Source: JAZRGE01 sp045644025
Lineage (GTDB): Bacteria > Bacillota > Clostridia > Oscillospirales > Acutalibacteraceae
Length of the DNA stretch: 9,545 bases
Direction: 5' to 3'
NCBI GenBank assembly: GCA_045644025.1
Contig: JAZRGE010000007.1
Span: forward strand, 1 to 9,545
A program made the position numbers and the translations under genes. The notes below the pieces were generated by a model. The model worked only from the letters and a program-made list of their open reading frames with translations. It was not told where the DNA came from and made no database searches. Numbering within the stretch: the stretch's first letter is position 1; each line of letters begins with the position of its first letter. Shown in pieces: positions 5,831 through 9,545 of the stretch.

Positions 5831-8800
5831 TCAGTTGTCAAACGGATCGGGCGTTTCCTGATCTATGATCTGATCTCCGCCGTAGTTGCCAAGTTCCGGC
5901 TTCACGATGCAGGTAATATCACTGTAGTAAGTCACACCATCTATCACAGCATAAACCATTGCTGTTCTTGCTTGATTATTGGCAATATTTTTGATGGTAT
6001 AAACAAACTGTTTTCCGTTGGTTGCTTTATTGGCAATAAGCTTCACTGTTCTTGCGGTGCCGTTCAGCATCTGCTCAGACGTGTATTCTCCGGCAGCAAG
6101 CACAACACCGATTTCGCTCACGTTGCCGCTCTCAGCACTCACAACACCCATAACGTGCATATCAAAGGTGCTGTTTTTCATTGTGAAAGTGGGATTACTA
6201 TCCACAAAAACAACGTACTTGTGAGAAACATCATTTCCATAAACAGCCTGCACAGAAACATCACCAAACACAAGGAAAGATATCTCTTTGGAGTAGCTGA
6301 AGATACAACCGTTCACAACCCAATAAGAAAATCCCTTGCCATCGGCCTCGTTGGGAGCAACAAGCTTCACGCGGTCGTTATAATAGCACTTATCCTGGCC
6401 TTCAGGTAGGATCAACTGAACGTTTTTCCCTGCCTCAACGGTATATTTTTCGGAAATATTCTTTTCATAAACAGGTGTTACTACCATATTTTCAACAACA
6501 GGCATGGAAAGATCGTAAGACCATCCGATAAACATATATCCATAGCGCTGAGGAGCAGCAGGAATATCACTGCTGAGCACGGTACGTCCTTTATCAACAA
6601 GCACCGACTTTATCTCGTTGCCGAAAAAATCATTAAACTTAATTTCAACCTTTTCTGCCTCTGCGGCGGGATTGAGCGCAAACTCTATATCGTTGCTGTT
6701 GTTATCCACAAACATATTATGATGAGCGGAATAAAGATTGAAGGAGACGTTATCGCCCATTTCGTTAAATCGGCCGATAACAATAGCACCAAGAGTCTTA
6801 TATCTATGATCATGATCCTGCATATCGCAGCCGACCTGCAGCACCTTGTTACCGTTCACGCCATCCAAAGTGCTGGTGTAGATTCCGGATGTTTCAGCGT
6901 GTCCGCAAAGGATCATATCAATATTCTTATGCTGAGAAACCAGCTTTTCCCACATCTGTTTGCCTGTGTTACCATGATTATACGGGTCTTCTGTCATGTG
7001 ATCGGTAGAAGGTCTGTTCATATAACGGTGCGTGGCTATCATCACACGGTAATCGGGATGTGCTTCTATCACTTCAGAAGCCCAAGCGAGCGTTTCATCT
7101 GTGGGCTGAGCCTCCAGATTCATAATAAGAATCTTTGTGAACTGATTTGGCTGAACGTAATAGTAGCCATTGAGCAAAGAATTCTCTTCCTTAAGCCCGC
7201 CCAGGCTAAACCAATCGTTTTCCACAACAAGATCTTTGGTGAAATATTTATCGTAGTAGGTTTTATCGCGAGTGCCAAAAGAATTATAATCGTGGTCGCC
7301 GATAGTGGCAACAACAGGAATTCCTGCATCCACAAGACGTTTATACTGAGCAGACATCGTGGCAAAATCAGCCTCAATCGTGCCGTATTCCACAATATCG
7401 CCCAAGCTCACAACAGCCTTCACGTTAAGCCTTTCGGCATTTGCAATAATCCAATCAAATATCTCGGGGATCTGAGATTGATAGCTCTTGGTGAGCGACT
7501 GTGTATCGGGCAAATAAAGGATCGTAAACTCCCCTTCTGCCGCATCACGGTTATACTGAGCAAAAAGTTCGTTCTCTGTTGTGATATTCCAGTAGAAGGG
7601 CACAAGATTATATTTACCGGTAGTCTCTTTGGTGAAATTCTCGCTATCAAGCATCCATTCGGCAACAAGGCCTTCGGCATTGGCTCCAACAGATGTTTTA
7701 GCGTTTGCTTTAAGTTCTTCTGCTGTTCTGGCATCATCCCAAAGTCTTATGTTGGCAATCTGACCATCAAAGATATTGTAGTACATTGTAATAGCAGGCA
7801 TAAAGCTACCCACCGTCATGGGCAGGTAATCCTCCTGCTTGGAATGAACAAGTGAATCCAGCGGAGCTGAAGCCACTATTTCACTATCAACGTAGCAGAT
7901 TGTCTGCTTGTTTTCCACATCGGCAACAACAGCCACATGATGCCATTTTCCATCGTTAAGCACAACGTTTGGTGCGTTAACCTTAGCGCTGCCAACCTTA
8001 AGCACCAGCTGGCCCGTGGCAGTTAACTGAACGTCGATACTATCAGAATGATAATATACGTTGCCAAACTTCGTGCCGAGAATGCTCTGAGTGAAATTAG
8101 ATTCTGTTTTGAAATATGCTTCAATAGTGGCAATGTCTTCCACAACGGGAGATTCGGTTTCCCATTGTTTATCGTCCATTTCCGCAAAGTTCACACCAAC
8201 ACTATCAGAGAGTTGCTCGTTGTTGGCATAATAAACGAAATTATCAATATAAACCGATTTATTATTCTGGGCAGGGATCTGTGTCATCAGTTCCACAGTG
8301 AACATATTCTTTCCGCCTGCAGCAATAGCTGCTTTCACATCATCGGAAAGTTTAACGGAAGATGCCTCAACGATAACCTTACCCTTAAATCCACGGGGAA
8401 TGGGTTTGCCGTATTCATAACATTGTGCTTCGGAAACAGTACCGTCTTCCCAAACAAACTTCATATAGCCACTGAAATAGCAGCTGGCATATGCTGTGGT
8501 GGAAGTAGAATTAACAGCATAAGAAATCCTTAAATTTGCAACTCCTTCTGCTCCGAGCGCAGCATCATCAGTGAACTCAGAAGCATCGAGATCAAAGGCA
8601 AAAGCAGCATAATCATCACTCCAAGGAGCGATCTCAAACTGAGTGGTGGATCTGCCGGAGCCCTCGCAGGTTCTTTTAAGTTGAAGCCTGCCATCAGCCA
8701 CGATCATATTCTTACCTTTTTCCCATTCAACGCCGTTGCCCCAACCGCCAAGTTCATTGGACGTGATAGCGGAGAAATCTTGAGCAACAATAGTTTTATC

Positions 8801-9545
8801 GTAGGTTTTGGTGATCTTCTTCATCCAGCAAATATCATCAAAAACAAAGGTATCCCCTGCCTTATAAGGCTCTTGATAGGATGTGAAAAACAACATCGTT
8901 CTGTTGCGATACATCTGGTTGTATTTATAAAGATCCCATATTGTCATACTGCCGTTAAACTGAGCCATTCTTTCGGTATCCCACGCATCAAAGGGCAGGA
9001 TGATTGTGCCGGATTGGCCGGCATATCCCCAAACACATCCGTGGTGCAGCTGAACACCACCCTCGGTGCTATGAATCTCCATTTGAGGATTGGGGTTCTC
9101 GGCTGTGGCATCGGGCAGATAATAAAACGTCTCTTCGGGAATGCAGTAGCAGTAGTCGCCCGAGCTGGTGCCGGTGGAGAAATAGATCTTAGGCTCTAAA
9201 GTGACTTTTTCGCCTGCTTCTTTGGAAACAACACCCGTGAAATCCACGTGAAACTGCAACGCAACGCTGTCTGCTGTTGGGAAATTGTTCCCCTTTGTGA
9301 GCGATTGCGGCATAAGATAAACGCCTACGCCCAAATCGCCTGCGGCATTCAGGGTGCTTTTAAGCACACCGTCTTCAATAGTAACGGTGTTGTTATCAGT
9401 CCAGGCATTAGCCGAATAATCGGTTTCGGTCTTTTCTGTGTTGTTCTTGCCTACACCCGTGGGAACGGTGTAGCCATCAATAGTGGCGCTGCTGTTGGTG
9501 GAAACATCATTAAAATCGTTGATAATCTTATCCACAGCAAGAATC
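5831..9545 (-). CDS. Large modular LamG / calcineurin-like metallophosphatase protein with C-terminal InlB-like repeats (5' partial)
   Basis: The frame runs open through the right edge, so the true start and any signal peptide are outside the window; 1237 codons are visible before the TGA at 5831-5833. Numbering here is from the GTG at 9535, which is probably internal. Residues 1-238 and 247-437 look like two related beta-rich modules: each begins near a DF motif and ends in DDICW or IDNFVYY. Residues about 465-612 form a LamG-like jelly-roll (GKWHHVAVVAD at 529-539, IANIRLWDDARTAEEL at 593-608). Residues about 669-925 form a calcineurin-like metallophosphatase: LPDTQ (675-679), LGDIVE (711-716), GDHD (746-749), ATHR (834-837), GHAE (878-881). 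Then come an InlB/Flg_new-like repeat (about 963-1024, GYMFIGW at 999-1005), a second repeat-like module (1031-1100) and a beta-rich final domain (1105-1213). There is no LPXTG, dockerin or C-terminal membrane helix. A secreted or surface phosphoesterase bound to glycans is likely, but the substrate is unknown. Confidence 0.85.
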   Translation of the reverse strand, partial: ILAVDKIINDFNDVSTNSSATIDGYTVPTGVGKNNTEKTETDYSANAWTDNNTVTIEDGVLKSTLNAAGDLGVGVYLMPQSLTKGNNFPTADSVALQFHVDFTGVVSKEAGEKVTLEPKIYFSTGTSSGDYCYCIPEETFYYLPDATAENPNPQMEIHSTEGGVQLHHGCVWGYAGQSGTIILPFDAWDTERMAQFNGSMTIWDLYKYNQMYRNRTMLFFTSYQEPYKAGDTFVFDDICWMKKITKTYDKTIVAQDFSAITSNELGGWGNGVEWEKGKNMIVADGRLQLKRTCEGSGRSTTQFEIAPWSDDYAAFAFDLDASEFTDDAALGAEGVANLRISYAVNSTSTTAYASCYFSGYMKFVWEDGTVSEAQCYEYGKPIPRGFKGKVIVEASSVKLSDDVKAAIAAGGKNMFTVELMTQIPAQNNKSVYIDNFVYYANNEQLSDSVGVNFAEMDDKQWETESPVVEDIATIEAYFKTESNFTQSILGTKFGNVYYHSDSIDVQLTATGQLVLKVGSAKVNAPNVVLNDGKWHHVAVVADVENKQTICYVDSEIVASAPLDSLVHSKQEDYLPMTVGSFMPAITMYYNIFDGQIANIRLWDDARTAEELKANAKTSVGANAEGLVAEWMLDSENFTKETTGKYNLVPFYWNITTENELFAQYNRDAAEGEFTILYLPDTQSLTKSYQSQIPEIFDWIIANAERLNVKAVVSLGDIVEYGTIEADFATMSAQYKRLVDAGIPVVATIGDHDYNSFGTRDKTYYDKYFTKDLVVENDWFSLGGLKEENSLLNGYYYVQPNQFTKILIMNLEAQPTDETLAWASEVIEAHPDYRVMIATHRYMNRPSTDHMTEDPYNHGNTGKQMWEKLVSQHKNIDMILCGHAETSGIYTSTLDGVNGNKVLQVGCDMQDHDHRYKTLGAIVIGRFNEMGDNVSFNLYSAHHNMFVDNNSNDIEFALNPAAEAEKVEIKFNDFFGNEIKSVLVDKGRTVLSSDIPAAPQRYGYMFIGWSYDLSMPVVENMVVTPVYEKNISEKYTVEAGKNVQLILPEGQDKCYYNDRVKLVAPNEADGKGFSYWVVNGCIFSYSKEISFLVFGDVSVQAVYGNDVSHKYVVFVDSNPTFTMKNSTFDMHVMGVVSAESGNVSEIGVVLAAGEYTSEQMLNGTARTVKLIANKATNGKQFVYTIKNIANNQARTAMVYAVIDGVTYYSDITCIVKPELGNYGGDQIIDQETPDPFDN

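Noticed and set aside
5829..5833. TGATG overlap suggesting translational coupling of the large gene to an extended miaB.
   Set aside because: The terminator and promoter lie between this ATG and conserved MiaB sequence, so the overlap is a coincidence of frame.
6719..7855. A 378-codon open frame on the plus strand opposite the metallophosphatase region.
   Set aside because: It lies wholly within a coding frame with clear LamG and phosphatase motifs. The translation has no recognisable domain and no good ribosome site, and long antisense frames appear across this window because of codon bias.
9533..9535. GTG at 9535 as the start of the large protein.
   Set aside because: The frame continues open to the window edge, no signal peptide follows the GTG, and the sequence reads straight into an already structured module, so the start is more likely outside the window.

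Overview
The window looks like a chromosomal segment from a low-to-moderate GC Firmicute, most likely a gut-type Clostridia member. The pointers are strong AGGAGG-type ribosome sites, a consensus sigma-A promoter, the gene order miaB - YlbF/YmcA-family gene - mutS - mutL, and a large modular extracellular-type protein with InlB-like repeats. The taxon is inferred from these traits; no rRNA or other marker is present. All supported genes lie on the minus strand. Gene density is essentially complete, with no gap over 135 bases.

Reading in the direction of transcription (right to left): positions 9545-5831 hold the 3' part of a very long gene. Its product has two tandem beta-sandwich-like modules, a LamG/concanavalin-like domain, a calcineurin-like metallophosphatase domain with variant active-site motifs, and a C-terminal set of InlB/Flg_new-like and other repeat domains. 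Its start lies outside the window. A strong Rho-independent terminator (5787-5819) closes this unit. A near-perfect sigma-A promoter (TTGAAA, 17 bp, TATAAT; 5764-5736) follows at once and opens a new transcription unit.

That second unit is a tight four-gene operon: miaB (tRNA methylthiotransferase, apparently starting at a TTG codon), a small YlbF/YmcA-family protein with a Cys-rich tail, mutS, and mutL (cut off by the window edge at position 1). The gaps are 15, 36 and 19 bp with no internal terminator. The order matches the Bacillus subtilis ymcB-ymcA-(cotE)-mutS-mutL block without cotE, which suggests the small protein corresponds to YmcA/RicA of the RNase Y-modulating complex. The operon thus combines tRNA modification, a probable RNA-processing factor and the two core mismatch-repair proteins.

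Most of the window is ordinary housekeeping. The points worth a second look are the Cys-rich YlbF-like protein, an inverted repeat that may couple mutL translation to mutS, the non-ATG start of miaB next to its promoter, and the metallophosphatase-adhesin-like protein with unusual metal-site residues. I found no mobile element, CRISPR array, RNA gene or clearly novel system.
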